64,000 nucleotides of DNA from Deinandra increscens subsp. villosa (Eukaryota > Streptophyta > Magnoliopsida > Asterales > Asteraceae). Positions 11,643 through 22,963 of the stretch are shown piece after piece. Each line of letters opens with the position of its first letter. Position 1 is the first letter of the stretch. The DNA lies in NCBI GenBank assembly GCA_039602395.1, contig JBCNJP010000003.1:21042956-21106955 (forward strand). Reading direction: 5' to 3'. The translations under genes were made by a program, and so were the position numbers. The notes beneath the pieces were generated by a model. It was not told the origin of the DNA and ran no database searches. It saw only the letters and a list, made by a program, of their open reading frames with translations.

Positions 11643-12410
11643 TGTTGGATTTAAGTGTCCAGACCCGACTAAATTAAGAACCCGACCCGGTCAAGATCCG
11701 TAAGAGTTACACCGAAGGCAACACGTTTTAAAGTCCGCTTACCTGAATAACCGGCAAATTCGCAAAAGAATTAATTATTTATTTATTAACTGGTTTAATA
11801 AATAAATAATTAATTATTCCCAATTAATCGTCATGATTAATTTAGCGACAAAGACATTAAATGTTATTTACGTCTTAGACGACATATAACGAATTAGTTA
11901 TTTAACTATTATTCATTGAGTCTCGGCACGCGACTAATTACTTTAACATGTTTAATGTTAGTCGCAAAAGATTAAAAGGTTTGATTAAAGGTTTAGTTTA
12001 ATACGAGGGACTAAACGGAAACTTAATCAGTTATTTATAACTGATTAAGGTAGCCGCGAAACCCTAATCTCCTGAATGGAATTTTCGGCCCCCTCCTCTC
12101 CCTCTCTCCCTTGTGATTTTCGGCCAACCCTAGGGCCGCCGTCGCCGCCGCTTTTCTCCGATGGTTCATCCTTGTCGCTCGTGAGAAATCAAATCCTCAA
12201 TCACCTCTTGTCGTGGTTCCTTCTCTCTGACGAACCAACGCAAGGAAGCCGAGAAGCGTCGTCGTGCCGCCTCTCCGAGTCCGTCGCCGTCAACTCCGTT
12301 GTCTGTCGCCGCCGTTCAAACCGAGCCGCCGCAACCGCCCAAGCTGAGCCGCCGCAGCAGCCCATCGCCGCCGCAACCGCCCAAGCTAAAAAACATAAAA
12401 AGTAAATTAG
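11643..12410 (+). other. Segment L: LTR-like promoter and GC-rich transcribed leader
   Basis: Begins TGTTGGATTTAAG and carries TATTTATAA at 12032-12040, then a GAAACCCTAAT element and a GC-rich CT-rich leader, the usual order in a plant LTR (U3, TATA, R). A 109-codon frame at 12076-12405 is Pro/Ala-rich from GCC repeats and I do not regard it as a gene. The far boundary and any primer binding site are lost in AT-rich sequence, so the class is unclear (a gypsy LTR is my guess). Confidence 0.4.
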
Positions 12411-12997
12411 AAAAACTAATTAAAAGAAAATAAATTAAAATAGTAAAAAAAAGTTAATACAGAAGTTTATAAAAATGTTTAATAAAAGTAAAAAAAAGTT
12501 ATTTAAAAACGAATAAGTAAAGAAAAGTAAAAAATATTATATTAAAAACATAAGAAGTAAATTAGAAAAAACTAGTAAAAAGTTAATTAAAAATAATTTT
12601 AAAAAGTAGAAAAAATAAGTTAATTTTTTTTAAAAATAAAAGTAAAAATAGTTATTAAAAACGTAAAAAATTAAAAGTTATTAAAAAGTTTTAAAGATTT
12701 GTTAAAAAATGAAAATAAAAATAGAAAACGTTAATAAATAAGTATAAAAAAATTTAAAAATGTAATAAAAAACATTAAAGAAAGTTTTTCAAAGATATTT
12801 AAAATGACTACTCTTGACTAATCAAGATATTTTGTAGTTCATAATATTTTAATAGAGATTTGTCTATTAGTCATATAGGTTAAAGACTTTATTGCCCTTT
12901 TGAATTAAAATAAATAAAAGGAGTTAGATTCCAAATTAGTGGCTATGAACTGTTCTCGCGGTTCTCACAATAATTAAAAGGTTCTAATTTGATCATA

Positions 12998-13002
<5 letters not shown>
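12411..13002. repeat. AT-rich low-complexity sequence and R-type terminal piece
   Basis: Degenerate AAAAGTAAA/TTAAAA sequence to about 12790, then about 200 bases of AT-rich DNA including GTTCTCGCGGTTCTCAC, probably the other side of R1. No gene seen. Confidence 0.6.

Positions 13003-13055
<53 letters not shown>
13003..13055. repeat. (AT)n microsatellite
   Basis: Uninterrupted AT dinucleotides of about 53 bases, followed by AGGGTTAGGGTC at the start of R2. Confidence 0.95.
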
Positions 13056-13059
<4 letters not shown>

Positions 13060-13965
13060 TAGGGTCTTTTGAGAACCAACATATATCGTGAAAACCGTAA
13101 AAACAGATATGAGCCACACATCTTAACCACCTTTTAAAATGAATGGTCTAGATTAATTTAAATTTATTTAAATTAAATAAAATTTTAAAAATCTATTAAA
13201 TATATAGAAAAAGGGCACAAACGTAATTTTCTATATAAATTGAGATGGCATAATGAGGTGATGTGATATAAATATCTACTTTCCCCCCTCCATTTTATAT
13301 CGTTAATAATTTTTTCTCTATAACAACATTTTATTTTTAAAAATTACACCATTAAATATGAAGTTTTTCATCTTTAATTTGGTTATAGTCTCGTTATTTT
13401 TTCTTATAAATTTTTTTTTCATAATTTTTTTAGTGTATGTTGTTACATGTAGGTAACGAATAATTTCATATGTGTAGTGAACAAATACATATGTGTAACA
13501 AACAGTTACACGTATGTAAAATATTAAAAAATATAAATGTTTAAATTTCTCTTTCATTGATCAGTGTATCCCATTTTCTTCTCTCTCATTTTCCGTAAAC
13601 ACATTATCTATCTAGAAAAAATGTCCAAACACATTTTCCGCAAACACATTTTCTTGCTACAACCACGTAGCTGGTTCTTACAAACCCTGAAGCATTGTGT
13701 AACAAAAATGTAAACAAGTATTTACATTGTTGCATGCTCGTAGGAATCTGTTACATAGTTGTTGTTGTCTATATTGCATGATCGTCGACATGTGTTACAT
13801 GGTTGCATATTCTTACATAGACGTTACATTTTCATAACAGAGTCCTACCAACTCGTAGTAAAAGGTTACCACCCGTCAAAACTAGAACCATGATAATACT
13901 AGCACCAAAACAATACCAAGATCGTTCTCAAAATGACACTTTGGTGTAATTTTTTAATGTATGTT
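13056..13965. repeat. Repeat R2, second copy of R1
   Basis: Same internal order as R1 (TTTTGAGAACC start, TTAACCACCTTTTAAAATG, ATGTTGTTACATGTAGG, end at ATGTATGTT). It is interrupted by the H-family LTR at 13966, within a few bases of where R1 is interrupted by segment L. Confidence 0.7.
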
Positions 13966-15501
13966 TGTGACGCCTACTCCCAGACTTGGCCCCAGGAGGG
14001 GCCACTCATCGGATTTACTCATGAACACGTGGCACAACAGAGATAAGCAGTGCAAAATTTAAAATTTTTATTTATTATATAAGCCAAGTACGTAAAGTAA
14101 CTGAGATAATTTACAATCTATCTATATAGCGACTAGCTATATCTGTCTTTATTTATCTACAACTATGCCAGCACCTTCACAGCTCCTCTAATAGCTCGCC
14201 CGATCATTCTCTTATCACGAGGGCTCCGCCCTTGCTCCCAGATGTCTCACCTAAACCTGACATACATATGGTTTTGGGAAAAGGTCAGCTCACGGTGGTG
14301 AGTTCTACATTTTAAAAACGTTACCTCGTGTGTGAGGTTAAAACCTTTATACCTGCAAAATCCCTTTTTACAACATTTATCAAGTATAACACATAACAAG
14401 TCATACATAACATAACATCATAATCATACACGTTTCTCTAGAAAACATCTACCTCGATAACCTTTAACTCCTACGACCTGAATTCCATACACCTCCATAC
14501 CTTCTGGTCTTGAATACTGCTCAGGTGACTTTATCGAAAGCCCCCAACCTCAGTACCAACAACCGCTCCATTTCTTCTATACCTTCCCGGTCTCGAATAC
14601 TGCTTAGGTGACTTCATCTGGAAGCCCCCAACCTCAGCAATGACAACCGTCCTACATTCCGTTCTTCCAGTTTCGAATACCGCTTAGGTGACTTCATCTG
14701 GAAGCCCCCAACCTCAGTATCGACCTCTGTTCACGTAACCTTAACTCTTTAGACGTTCTATTCTATCGAACATCTCCTTAACCACCACAATACCACTACC
14801 CGCCCCTAGTTAGATATCTGAATGGCTTAGGTGTGCTAATAAACGTGATAATGTACTCATATACTACAACAAATGAACATCCCCCAATTTACCTAGGTGT
14901 ATGTATACAGGATGTACCAACCGCGTATCCTCCACACTTTAGATATACCGGGTAACTATACTACCATGCTTGTATACAGGATGTACCAGCGCCGTATCCA
15001 CCACATAATAATATAGCAAACGTATCACCTATTCTCATATAATCATACATTCTCACTTGTGTGTTTATTAACAAACCCTTATAATTTGGATACCTAGTTC
15101 CAAAGCAAATATAGCACATAACCCTAATAATAATTTCATATGCATTATTCTATCATAATCATTTCATATAGATTACCAACACGTATAACCATTCATAAGC
15201 ATCTTCATAACATAACACGTATCATTTCAAATTGTTCAGCAATTCAATAGTTAAGATAAGCAAACTTTCAGATAAAAGCAAACTTTCAGATAAAAGCATT
15301 TCAAATACTTTTTAAGTAAACAGTTGAATATTGTATGTATATCAGCCCGAAAACATTAAAACATTTAAAACATTTAAAAGTGGGCTCGCAGAACTCACCT
15401 TATCTCTTTACTCGTTATACTAGGACAGAACCTTCGACAGAATCCTTCGGTTAACGTAATTTGTAAGGAATATTACGCTTGGAAGATTTCCGGCTGAATG
15501 C
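13966..15501 (-). repeat. H-family gypsy LTR, minus orientation, cut by the gap
   Basis: Starts TGTGACGCCTACTCC, the reverse complement of the 3' LTR end seen at 47340-47362. It matches 46574-47362 in inverse orientation, including the three-copy tandem repeat and a block encompassing GGGCTCCGCCCTTGCTCCCA. It continues for about 1.5 kb until the N run, so the LTR is long. No coding sequence. Confidence 0.85.
14490..14735 (-). repeat. Three tandem repeats of about 90 bp in the H LTR
   Basis: Three diverged units share (plus strand) GAATACtGCttAGGTGACTT and AGCCCCCAACCTCAG. The same three-unit block is found in inverse orientation at about 46632-46870, so it is a stable feature of the family. 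Confidence 0.85.
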
Positions 15502-16001
15502 NNNNNNNNNNNNNNNNNNNNNNNNNNNNNNNNNNNNNNNNNNNNNNNNNNNNNNNNNNNNNNNNNNNNNNNNNNNNNNNNNNNNNNNNNNNNNNNNNNN
15601 NNNNNNNNNNNNNNNNNNNNNNNNNNNNNNNNNNNNNNNNNNNNNNNNNNNNNNNNNNNNNNNNNNNNNNNNNNNNNNNNNNNNNNNNNNNNNNNNNNNN
15701 NNNNNNNNNNNNNNNNNNNNNNNNNNNNNNNNNNNNNNNNNNNNNNNNNNNNNNNNNNNNNNNNNNNNNNNNNNNNNNNNNNNNNNNNNNNNNNNNNNNN
15801 NNNNNNNNNNNNNNNNNNNNNNNNNNNNNNNNNNNNNNNNNNNNNNNNNNNNNNNNNNNNNNNNNNNNNNNNNNNNNNNNNNNNNNNNNNNNNNNNNNNN
15901 NNNNNNNNNNNNNNNNNNNNNNNNNNNNNNNNNNNNNNNNNNNNNNNNNNNNNNNNNNNNNNNNNNNNNNNNNNNNNNNNNNNNNNNNNNNNNNNNNNNN
16001 N
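15502..16001. other. Assembly gap of 500 N
   Basis: Exactly 500 undetermined bases, a conventional placeholder length. Any frames crossing it are meaningless. The H-family LTR on the left and element B on the right may not be adjacent in reality. Confidence 1.
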
Positions 16002-16885
16002 GTTTCGCCTGATTAGTTTCGCCGTACACGCACTTAGCGAACTTATACTTTCGATGTCGGCGAAATTAATCTGTTTGATCAAAAATTTCGAGCGAATATG
16101 CTCTTTCGCTAAGGCGAAACTACTGTTTCGCCCTAGCGAAACTACGGGCGAAATTGTTTAGGTATTTATACTTTTGATCGAGTCTCTCGGTCATTATCCG
16201 AAACCCTAAACGAGAAAACCTGCAATTTCTAACCACTCGCGAAACTCTTTTTTCGCCCAAACTGTTTCATCGTTTTCTTCAATTCAACCGATATCGGTTT
16301 AAGGTTTGTGTGTTTCTGATCATCTCTCGTGTGTATCGCATCCAAAACATCAACCTTTTGGGGGTTTTAAAGTGATTCGGCGCTTAAAGAGTTCTCGGCA
16401 CCTTAAACTGTTGTTAAAAACCGTTTTTGGACCAACATTGTGTTTGTTTTGATGATATATATGTTTACTGTTGGTTTAAACGTAAAAATGGTGCTTAAAA
16501 TCGATTACCGGGATTTTGAATTCGAACAGTCGCGTCTAGCGAAACTGCGAGTTCTTTCAGCGAAACTGAACGAAAGTTCAAAATCACGAGCGAAACTGTT
16601 CAGCGATAATGCCCAAATTTCGTTGACAGTGTCGCCGTGATTCCCAGCGAAACTACTGTTTCGCCTTCGGCGAAACTACAGTCTCGCAGCGAAACTGCTG
16701 TTTCTCGGCGAAACTGACCTCGTCAGTGTCGCTGCGACCAATCTCGCGAATCTATTGGTTTCGCCGTGTTGCGACACTATGGTTTCTTAGCGAAACTACT
16801 GTTTCGCAGCGAAACTAATTTTTTTTTAATTTAATTTAATTTAAGTTCTGTTAACTCACAAACTCTCGGTTTCTTACGCAGAAAA
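16002..16885 (+). promoter_or_regulatory. Promoter-like spacer of the B extra ORF with two motif arrays
   Basis: Upstream motif copies include a perfect hairpin GGCGAAAC-tact-GTTTCGCC at 16113-16132. They precede TATTTATA at 16163-16170 and a telo-box, AAACCCTAAA, at 16201-16210. A plausible 5' splice site, AAG/GTTTGT, is at 16303, a second dense motif array runs 16500-16820, and an acceptor TTCTTACGCAG ends at 16881, five bases before the ATG. The layout suggests an independently transcribed, spliced 5' UTR. This is inference; no transcript data are available. Confidence 0.5.
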
Positions 16886-19410
16886 ATGTCAGCTTTAAAG
16901 CACGAGCCTCGAAGCAATGTAACTGCATTTCTGGATGATAGAACAGACAAGGCCATCGGATTTAGAGACTGTATTGCATGGCTGAAGAAGTCGTGCATCT
17001 TTCATGCCATTTCACATATGCCGATAATTGACGAAAGACATATCAGAGAATTCTGGCTCACGGCTGAGTACGACGTAAAGGCCAAACCAGAATGTATTCG
17101 GGCCAAAGTTATGCAGAAGGATATTGTGATCACCATGAAAACAATTGCTGAAGCTCTCAAACTTGAAGACGACGTTGGTGAAGTAACAAAGCTGAAGGAA
17201 CTGGATGTTTTGAAAGGATTTGAGAGAGAAATGGGTTATGAAGGTGGTGAGTTATGGAAGAACAAGAAAGAGATTAAGAAGTCCTTGATGTCTAAGGAAT
17301 GGAGATACATCGCACATGTTTTCATCTCATGCTTAGACGACAGAAAAGGTGGTTCTGATGGTTTGAATTTGATCTGGGCCGAGGCCATGCTGTTGGTTTG
17401 TAAAGGAAAGAAAGCCAACATACCTCAGAGAATCTTTGACGCAATGGTGTCAAACATTCAAGCACTGAAGAAGTCAAGATGGCTCTTGTATCCGAGATTT
17501 CTGCAAATGATTATTGAACATTTAGAGCCGGCATTGCCAAAGTTGGGTGCGGCTCTCGTTGTAAATCCGATGCACCCAAGGATTCTATCAGATTGTGCTG
17601 CTAAAAGACCCGATTTCTCCGGGTACACCACCTACCTGATGAAGCATATGTACTCTGCAAAGAGGTACGAATATATTCAGAAATTGATTGAATCTGAAAA
17701 CAAGAGAAGAAATGACGGGAAAGAAAGTGAGAATGTTAAGGGAAAGAGGAAACAGTATGTAAGAAGCACTGGTAAGGAACCAGCAGATGAAATTGAAGAC
17801 GAGCTTGAAAATCTGGCACAACAAGGAAAGAAGATCAAAGCAAAAACAGAGTGCCACTGCTGAAGAAGAAGTGAGGGCAACCAAGAAAAGAAAGGTTGAT
17901 CCCAGATCTGAATTGGATGAAGATGTTATTCGTAAGCGTAAACACCTCACTGGCAAATGAACTCGGGATGATAAAGACCAAGCTTGTCAATTCCGAGATT
18001 AGAGAGAAGGAGAAGGATAAGCAGATCCAGAATCTGAATGAGATTATTGTGAAACAATCTTCACTGATTAAATCCCTGCTGATAGATATGAATGAGATTA
18101 AGAAGCATCTGGGTCTGCCTATTCAGATGAGCGAAGCTGAGATTGACTCCATGACTGACATTTCAAAGTTTACAACCGAAGGAGCAGGCGGGAGTGGTAC
18201 TGGTGGATCAGGAGGAGCAGGTGGAAGTGGTTCAGGTGGAATCGAAGCAGGTGGAAGTGGTGCTGTGAATGTTGAAGATCTGGATGCCATTAATGTAAGT
18301 GATATAAATCTTTATAGTTTTGAAACAGACAAACAGCCAGAGATCGTCCAAGCACAATTCCACCACCTTATTGATGAAAGTGATGAAGAGGCTGAAATTG
18401 ATGATCTTTCAGAGCCTGAAAACTACTCTTTGACTGAAAATTCCCTGACTTATCAAGCGAAGATCAGCTCTGTCAGTCAAGAAGTAATTGATTTGAGAAG
18501 AGAAGAATGGTTCACCAAGCCTGAAATTGAAGATCAGACTCCTTTATTCCAAAATATCTCACAACCGAAAAGGAAAGAGTCTGATCGTCACATCATCAGC
18601 TGGAAATTCAATGCAGCTATTCATGCCTTTATGATTAAAAGGAGAGGGGGCAGTATCTCATATATACACAAACGTGATAGCTTCAAGACCTTGCCTAGAT
18701 GGGATCTGAGGAGGTTGGCAGAGCTCCCCCTTATTGATGAAGACCAAAGTGGAAGGGCAAAAAATTTGAAGATGATGCTGCAGCAAGCTGCGAAAGACGA
18801 CTTTGTGTCCTTTGGGTATATGAAAGGTGAAAGGAAGAAGTCAAGGACTGAAATTGATGAAACGACTGGAAAGCCCAAAGTCTACCTGAAGTTCAAACCA
18901 GCTAAAACAATGAACAGGGTCAGAATTCCAGATCAACAACTTTCAAGGCTGCAGTTATTCAAGAAATGGTTTTATGATAATCAAACCGGTGAGGCAGTTA
19001 TCAGAATTGGAGAAGATGCTGAGATTAGATTGTTTGATCCAATGGAAGTCTTTTCATTTAGCAACGATGATCTGAAGACCTTGTGCGAGAATCCAATCTG
19101 ATGCGGGGCAGGAGAAGACACAGCTGAAGAGGCAAATCTGTTTATGAGAGTTGCCAACAAGGCCCGGGGGATTGTCAAAGAAATAAAGGATTTAGCGCAG
19201 AAGGTAAGGGCTGATGAAGACAGAATGGAAGAAGATAGAGATTTGGCAAACCTGATGAACAAAACCTGGGGCGGTCTTGGAGAATCATCTGAGCAGGTTG
19301 TGGAGCCAGCTGATGTCCCCGTTGCTAACGAGCCAACTGTTTTGGGGGAATCAGAGACTACAAATTTGAACAAAGAGCCAAGCACGATTAAAGCCGGAGC
19401 TGAAGAATGA
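16886..19410 (+). pseudogene. Extra (env-position) ORF of element B
   Basis: The ATG at 16886 opens a 325-codon frame with the conserved core: FW at residues 56-57, WRY at 139-141, YPRF at 202-205. Near 17840 the frame shifts into a short stretch with NLS-like KKRKV and RKRK, and near 17955 it shifts again into a coiled coil (EIREKEKDKQIQNLNEI), a Gly/Ser-rich linker and a C-terminal domain with the motif LYPR-independent LQLFKKWFYDNQTGEAVIRI. An in-frame TGA sits at 19099-19101, after which the same frame runs to 19410. The gene ends just before the polypurine tract, as in element E. Nuclear localisation is plausible; function is unknown. Confidence 0.75.
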
Positions 19411-19434
19411 AGATCAAGAGGCTGAATCCCTCCC

Positions 19435-19922
19435 TAGGGGGAATATTGAAGATCAATGTAGGGAGGAATTCATAGTTTTGTTAAGTCTACTTGTTTAGAT
19501 TAGCTTAATTGTAATCTTGTCTTTTTGGTAGTTAGCGAAACTACCGAGCGAAACTGTTGTTTCGCTCGGTATCTAGATTAGTCGGTCTCAGTGACAGTTT
19601 CGCTTGGCCAGCGAAACTACCAGCGAAACTGTCTACTGATGTGTATAAATAGTAGCCTTTGTGCCCCATTATGTAACTTTTGCAACATTCTCAACCCTAA
19701 TACAGATTTCTGCATTTTTGGTAAGTTTGGTGACGGCTAGGAGCATTCTATTACATCTTTGTAGCTTTTTGTTCATCTCTTATCATTCTTTTGGTTGATG
19801 TTGTGATTGTTCAATACTAGAAACCCATTTTAGCTATTGGAAATCATCATCTATTGTTGTTTGATTGGTTTTCTTCTCAAAACACCATCATTAGCACTGA
19901 TTAAGATCGGTGAGGACCAACA
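19435..19922 (+). repeat. Polypurine tract and 3' LTR of element B
   Basis: The tract TAGGGGGAATAT (19435-19446) precedes an LTR starting TGAAGATC at 19447. U3 carries motif copies including the 12-bp-stem hairpin at 19543-19570 (ACCGAGCGAAAC, loop TGTT, complementary arm). TATAAATAG follows at 19644-19652. The end is placed at ...GGACCAACA (about 19922) because LTRs end in CA; without the 5' partner this is approximate. Confidence 0.7.
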
Positions 19923-21224
19923 CTCAACCCAATAAGAAAGTACTCCATCTTCATCTTCTGTTACAACACCTTTCACAGAACTGGTTAAAGACAAGAATAT
20001 GGTTCTTAACAACTGAAACGTAATAATATTGATGCCTCATAATCAACTTATTTTCTGTAATAGAATTCTACTAACTACACGGGCATTTCAATTTGGTCAT
20101 GATACACGACTTGAACTCACGTATATATTACTGAAGGGATGTGTGACAATCATAAGTGAGTGAAATGCTTATACGTAAGTATATACCATGATGGGCGAGA
20201 AGAAGCAGATATCATGGCTAAAGGCCGGTGTTATTTTTTCTTTAACATAGAAGCCTCAAAGCCACTGTAGAACTTGCCAACACCCAAGAGCTGAAAGTTA
20301 ACAATTCTTCTTGTTGGATTTGTGATGCCAAGTGGCAAACTTTCTGACGAAGTTGCTCCGGCGTCCATAGGGTGGTGAGTATGTTGGTCGGCCAAAGTGA
20401 GATGGAGCACAGATGTCGCCGTCAGTGATTAGGGCCATTGTCCGACAGAGCGTCGCCGTTAGGGCTATGAAATTTGTCATTAAAGGCATTTTTTCTAGTG
20501 TAACATGTCCATCTGACCTATGATATTTGTTTCAAACATTGATTATGTTTCATTTAAATATCAATGTATTATCAGCAAGTATATAGATAAATCTCATCAG
20601 TTAAGTCTTTAACAAATAGCAATCTAAAAAATAACATTAAACCAAGAAAATAATTGATGTGCAAACAAACCTTAGGACTTCGCTAAGTAAAAACCAAAAC
20701 GATGATGTAACTACAAATAAAAGAACTACACATCTATCACTTTTAATTTACTAAGCAACTTCACATGTTTGTTTGCTGATGGAGCATCAACTATCAAAGA
20801 AAGGATATAAACAAACTAACCGCCTTCTTTGTTGATGGTAAACAACTACTAAAATGTGAGTTATCAAGCTCAAATAGACATCGGTACCATCAACACACAA
20901 TTATAGCAGAACCAAAATTAGTAGTTTCTATGAAGAATAAACAGAAATGAGACATGAAAGAGACATTGGAGAATCGAAATCAAGACCCACAAAATGTTTA
21001 CCTATTATCCGAAGGATTATCCAAGAACGATGGTTCTTTGATAATAAGTCTGATCAGTGATGGTCGGACCGGACCACATCACAGCTTAGATGGCCTACGG
21101 TGATCAAAACATAACGCACGAGCCTCCATGTCGCACGGCCAGAGTGGCCGCCAAACAAAGGGACCTGGGCTACATCGTAGGCTGGTGGCGATGATTAGCA
21201 ATCATATGCCATTATGGGTTGGAG
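19923..21224. other. Unclassified sequence left of element D
   Basis: Mixed-composition DNA without a recognisable gene. Short frames around 20300-20490 have no features I can name. The part next to 21225 probably continues at 27238, on the other side of element D. It may be an old repeat; I see no terminal repeats. Confidence 0.4.
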
Positions 21225-21568
21225 TGTAAGAGCTGGAACAGATCTTACTTAGGATTGATATGATCAAATACGATGAACACGAGAGTAAATAAACCTTCGG
21301 CTTATTGATTTCACTAAGAAATGAGTACAAGATGTAGAGAGAGAAAACACACTAAGAAACACACAGTTAAAGTGACAAAATGACTGAAGTTCTTCAAAGA
21401 CTAATGAACTAAACAAGCTCAACCTATTTATAGAGTTGTCAATCTGCCTAGCGAACCATACAACGAACCAATGGTTCGTTGGCTAGTGAAAAAATGGTTA
21501 GGACCATGGTTCGTTGTCCTAAGACTCACAATATAGCTTTCCACTTAGATACAATACACGAGACACTC
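21225..21568 (-). repeat. 3' LTR of element D (truncated in U3)
   Basis: Starts TGTAAGAGCTGG (plus strand). TATA sequence at 21424-21433 on the minus strand. Just upstream in U3 is the hairpin CAACGAACC-aat-GGTTCGTTG (21461-21481), the family motif. Similarity to the other LTR ends at GAGACACT. Confidence 0.85.
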
Positions 21569-21826
21569 AATTTCAATTACTTTAGCACACAAGCCATGTC
21601 GATTGCTGGTATAATTTGTCCAAATTAAACTCAGATAGAATCATAAACATAACATCTGGATATGTTAAGATATTGATTAAGTTTCTTTGACTAGTGTACC
21701 CCACACTATCAGACATACTCAGATATGTTTTCGTATCACACTTTGTGATTTGACTTCTGATTTAACACATAGTGATTGTATTTATGATATAGTTAACTGT
21801 GTTCCATGCAAAAAGAAATAAGAACT

Positions 21827-22066
21827 TTAAATCGTCTACCTTAAGGTCGATCTTTCGATATGCAGATAAGGCCTCGGATTTAACAAAATAATAAAATAAA
21901 ACAAGTTGAAATTGTATAATTCAACAACAATCAGGTCGATACTTCCGTATACGTAGAGAAAGTCCGATGAATTATACGAAACACCAAAGAAAATAAAACA
22001 GAACCTTAAATGAACAACTATCAGGTCGATACTCCCGTATACGCATAGATAGTCCGATCATTTAAG
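21827..22066 (-). other. Three tandem RNA stem-loop modules of element D
   Basis: Each module has an outer perfect inverted repeat: TTAAATC (21827-21833 with 21877-21883), GTATAATTC (21914-21922 with 21969-21977) and CTTAAATG (22005-22012 with 22059-22066). Inside is a short hairpin whose minus-strand (RNA-sense) loop is GAAA, GGAA or GGGA, all GNRA tetraloops, within a conserved frame CTCTGC...GACCTGAT. The modules lie in the 3' untranslated part, between gag and the 3' LTR. Element G carries the homologous set with compensatory stem changes. Confidence 0.75.
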
Positions 22067-22390
22067 AAAATAAAGAAAATCAAACAAGTTTAAATCTTTA
22101 CAAAATGAACACATGTTTACACATTCTCATTTTCTTTTTTCACATATCTTTTGCAATATCTTGAGATACGCTTCAAGATGTTGTTTACTAGGTCAAGCAT
22201 GAGTATTTAATGTATATCACATTAGTATACTTTCTGATTTGCCAATCCTACCTAGCACATCGAGCAATGAGCTTATGGCTTTTTCATCTAATTTATCCAT
22301 GAGCCAGACACGTAAGCCAATGTACCATCCTTTCCCAGTTATGTCGGATACAATTTCTCATTTTTTCTATGTTTTGTATTTTTCATGACA

Positions 22391-22492
22391 TATTCTCCCC
22401 CCTTAAAATGAAAACTCTATTATTTGGATTTTTCATTTTAACAAAAACACAAAGACACTATTTTTTATTTTTTAATTTTCTCCCCCTAAACT
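22391..22492 (-). promoter_or_regulatory. Repeated polypurine tracts of element D
   Basis: On the minus strand AAGGGGGGAGAA (about 22393-22404) and TAGGGGGAGAA (about 22480-22491). Multiple polypurine tracts are a known Sirevirus hallmark; here they lie between gag and the RNA modules. Confidence 0.55.
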
Positions 22493-22963
22493 ACATACGG
22501 AATGTAAAAGAAAGAAAATTGACCTTTCGATACTGATACCTTTCAGTTTAAGTTTTCAGAAAAAATTTCAGTTTTGTAATATGAAGCATTGAATTTAAGT
22601 TACGCAGGAAACTCCACTATCAGCAATTGCTTGAAGCTTGAGCTTCACAATCACTAACATGTCTTCTTGAAGAAACCTACACACTAGACAAAAGAATCAG
22701 TTGATAAATGACCCGAAGCACACAGCTTCCGGTCGACCAGTGTCTTCAGTAAAATCATTTGCAGCATTGCATACCAACTTAGGTCGCCACTGCATTTTAG
22801 ATTTTTCTCTTTGAACCGAGTCATCATCAGGTGATGAACCACCTACACTTGAATCATATTTGAATATTATTTCTTTTGAGATTTAAATTGTGATTGTGTT
22901 GACTCAGTAAAAACTCTGCCAGATACATCAATAAATGTGGTAGATATATCAAAAAATGATCTT

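Larger units (their letters stand above)
16002..19922 (+). mobile_element. Element B: 3' part of a Sirevirus-type element
   Basis: Visible parts are the spacer upstream of the extra ORF, the ORF itself, a polypurine tract and the 3' LTR. gag, pol and the 5' LTR are either in the gap or deleted. Both the spacer and the LTR are filled with GCGAAACT/AGTTTCGC words, tying them to the same family. Confidence 0.75.

Noticed and set aside
12076..12405. 109-codon Pro/Ala-rich protein
   Set aside because: Low-complexity GCC-rich leader of an LTR-like segment, with no domain and no supporting context.
15420..16082. Long reading frames across 15420-16082
   Set aside because: They consist almost entirely of the 500-N gap.
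20298..20489. Possible host gene fragment on the minus strand
   Set aside because: Short, no recognisable domain, no splice or promoter context; left as unclassified.
21914..21977. Hammerhead or other self-cleaving ribozyme in the stem-loop modules
   Set aside because: I looked for the CUGANGA and GAAA core on both strands; GACCTGAT is similar but the second core box and the required three-stem junction are not in place.
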